7,338 nucleotides of DNA from an uncultured Oscillibacter sp. (GTDB lineage: Bacteria; Bacillota; Clostridia; Oscillospirales; Oscillospiraceae): NCBI GenBank assembly GCA_910588005.1, contig CAJUQM010000078.1:1-7338 (forward strand). The letters run 5' to 3'. Positions 6,398 through 7,338 of this stretch are shown piece by piece (position 1 is the stretch's first letter; the number at the start of each line of letters is the position of its first letter). The translations under genes and the position numbers were made by a program. A model generated the notes under the pieces. It was not told where the DNA came from. It saw only the letters and a list, made by a program, of their open reading frames with translations, and did no database searches.

Positions 6398-6917
6398 ATT
6401 GGGTTTCCTCCTCTCGCAGCCGTTTTTTCAGCATGGCTTTGCCCCGCATGATCTGCGAGGATACCGTGGACTCCCGAATGTGAAGGCGCTTGGCGATCTC
6501 TCGGTTGCTCAGCTCCTCCACCAGTTTCAGCTCCAGTACCCGGCGGTAGCCCTCCGGCAGTTCCCGAACTAGAGAGACGAGATACCGGTAGCCGTCTTTG
6601 TCATCCTCCTGGGCCGGCGGGTCCCAGTCCTCCGGCAGGGGTACTGTGCGGCTTTGCAGCCGCAGCAGATCCAAAGCGGCGTTTTTGGCGGCGGTGACGG
6701 CATATCCGGTTGCCTTTTCCCGGGTGAGTGAGGACACCAATTCCCATTTCCGCAGCAGGTGGAGCCAGGCCTGTTGTGCGGCATCCTCGGACTGAGACGG
6801 GTTTTGAAGAATCTGCAAGGCCACGGCGTAGACTTTTTTCTCACAGGACTCATAGAGCCGTGTGAATTTCTGACGGTCTGTCTCGGTCTCCAAGGCTGAA
6901 AGGTAGATTGCCAGCAT
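6390..6917 (-). CDS. ECF-type RNA polymerase sigma factor (sigma-70 family)
   Basis: This 175-residue protein directs RNA polymerase to a specific promoter set. Sigma region 2 spans about 14-86 (FTRLYESCEKKVYAVALQIL, SEDAAQQAWLHLLRKW, then AAKNAALDLLR). An acidic linker follows at about 93-110. Region 4 spans about 112-168 (LVRELPEGYRRVLELKLVEELSNREIAKRLHIRESTVSSQIMRGKAMLKKRL) with a helix-turn-helix near 136-156. Lack of regions 1 and 3 and the length fit ECF sigmas. The start at 6917 is chosen because AAAGGAGG (6926-6933) lies eight bases upstream. A longer reading from 6989 would run through the promoter at 6951-6979, so it is rejected. The gene overlaps its cognate anti-sigma gene by 8 bases. 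Target promoters are unknown, though autoregulation is possible. Confidence 0.93.
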   Translation of the reverse strand: MLAIYLSALETETDRQKFTRLYESCEKKVYAVALQILQNPSQSEDAAQQAWLHLLRKWELVSSLTREKATGYAVTAAKNAALDLLRLQSRTVPLPEDWDPPAQEDDKDGYRYLVSLVRELPEGYRRVLELKLVEELSNREIAKRLHIRESTVSSQIMRGKAMLKKRLREEETQYA

Positions 6918-6950
6918 GGGAAGCGCCTCCTTTGACTCTTTTGTGGTACC

Positions 6951-6979
6951 ACTATAACAGGGACGTTTCAAAACGTCAA
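6951..6979 (-). promoter_or_regulatory. Promoter of the sigma/anti-sigma operon, with overlapping palindromes
   Basis: Read on the minus strand, TTGACG (6974-6979) and TATAGT (6951-6956) are 17 bases apart, a good sigma-A promoter. Transcription would start near 6944, giving a leader of under 30 bases to the ATG at 6917. A 7-2-7 palindrome (6962-6977, arms GACGTTT/AAACGTC) overlaps the -35 box and spacer. A second perfect palindrome, GTGGTACCAC (6943-6952), touches the -10 box and start point. Both are placed where a repressor or activator could act. Confidence 0.7.
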
Positions 6980-7045
6980 AGTATCCCACATCTCAAAAAA
7001 ATTTTGGATCTTTTGAATTGCGATCCGCCGGAAATCACGATATTG

Positions 7046-7100
7046 ACAGAATCAAAGGGGACAGGCCGTGAAAAAGACGGCCTGTCCCCTTTGATTTTGT
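7046..7100 (-). terminator. Long-stem terminator after the right-edge membrane protein gene
   Basis: Bases 7050-7069 are the exact reverse complement of 7077-7096 (20 bp), around the 7-base loop GAAAAAG. With one G-T wobble the stem extends to 24 pairs (7046-7069 with 7077-7100). It lies 74 bases after the stop of the minus-strand gene at 7175. Flanks are T-rich on both strands (GATTTTGT on the plus side), so it may work in both directions and insulate the sigma operon promoter from upstream readthrough. Confidence 0.8.
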
Positions 7101-7174
7101 GATACGGAATCATGCACGGCGAAGAGCAGTTTTCTGAGAAGGAGAGGGGGATGCGGTATCCCGTTTCCTCCGGC

Positions 7175-7338
7175 TTACTCCGAGGTGCGGACCGGATCGT
7201 CGCCGGTCTCCTCGGGAATGTCGCCGCCGGCTTTCTCCACGGCGTTCTTCTCCATCCGGTTCATCATGACGGGAGAGAGAATACCGAAGATGCACAGAGC
7301 GATCAGCACCCAGCACACCGGGGTGGAGAAGAGGATGG
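7175..7338 (-). CDS. C-terminal end of an integral membrane protein, possibly a TctA-like permease (gene starts beyond the window)
   Basis: The minus-strand frame from the window edge (7336) to a TAA at 7175-7177 gives 53 residues: a final hydrophobic helix (PVCWVLIALCIFGILSPVMM) and then a charged, acidic cytoplasmic tail ending in DPVRTSE. A last helix of the form TPVCWVLIALCIFGILSP resembles the end of tripartite tricarboxylate transporter TctA permeases, which often finish with a TRPI-like stretch, a hydrophobic helix and SPL or LP. That assignment is tentative because only one helix is visible. Other multi-span carriers end similarly. The terminator hairpin just downstream supports a real gene end here. 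Confidence 0.6.
   Translation of the reverse strand, partial: ILFSTPVCWVLIALCIFGILSPVMMNRMEKNAVEKAGGDIPEETGDDPVRTSE

Noticed and set aside
6918..6989. N-terminal extension of the sigma factor to an ATG at 6989
   Set aside because: The extra 24 residues would be encoded by the promoter itself and do not resemble sigma factor sequence. The ATG at 6917 has a near-perfect ribosome site.
7110..7316. Minus-strand 68-residue frame rich in Arg and Ser
   Set aside because: The alternative frame ending at 7175 encodes a clear membrane helix and acidic tail running in from the window edge. The Arg-rich reading is its shadow.
1..7338. CRISPR array, prophage genes or transposase genes
   Set aside because: No regularly spaced direct repeats and no phage or transposase protein patterns were seen. 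The only mobile-type signal is the non-coding element at 3992-4156.

Overview
The window looks like chromosomal DNA from a motile, moderately GC-rich Gram-positive anaerobe of the Clostridia, most like the Oscillospiraceae (for example Flavonifractor or Oscillibacter relatives). The reasons are strong AGGAGG-type ribosome sites, a lipobox lipoprotein in place of a periplasmic binding protein, DUF4367-type anti-sigma architecture and a stalk-domain secreted protein. The taxon is inferred from style, not from a marker gene.

Left half, plus strand: chemosensing. The window opens inside the C-terminal end of a methyl-accepting chemotaxis protein (MCP; 1-345), closed by a strong intrinsic terminator (391-430). 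A gene-free stretch of about 600 bases follows. It holds several inverted repeats and a near-consensus sigma-A promoter (925-953). That promoter drives a two-gene operon: a MalE-like solute-binding lipoprotein (1044-2285) and a complete MCP with a four-helix-bundle-type sensor (2326-3912), then a terminator (3920-3955). No transporter permease or ATPase gene is next to the binding protein, so it probably delivers a ligand to the chemoreceptor, though it might also serve a distant transporter.

Middle: between the convergent gene sets lies a 165-bp non-coding element with perfect 20-bp terminal inverted repeats ending in TA (3992-4156). It looks like a MITE of the IS630/Tc1-mariner type. A hairpin at 4190-4221 follows and serves as the terminator of the minus-strand operon.

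Right half, minus strand, transcribed leftward from a promoter at 6951-6979: an ECF-type RNA polymerase sigma factor (6390-6917), a membrane anti-sigma factor with two diverged DUF4367-like extracellular domains (5174-6397, overlapping the sigma gene by 8 bases), and a secreted stalk-domain protein (4246-5112). Together they look like an envelope-stress or surface-sensing module: the anti-sigma factor senses outside, the sigma factor acts inside, and the third gene is an exported product or co-sensor. The right edge holds the C-terminal end of another minus-strand membrane protein (7175-7338), perhaps a TctA-like permease, followed by a very long terminator hairpin (7046-7100).
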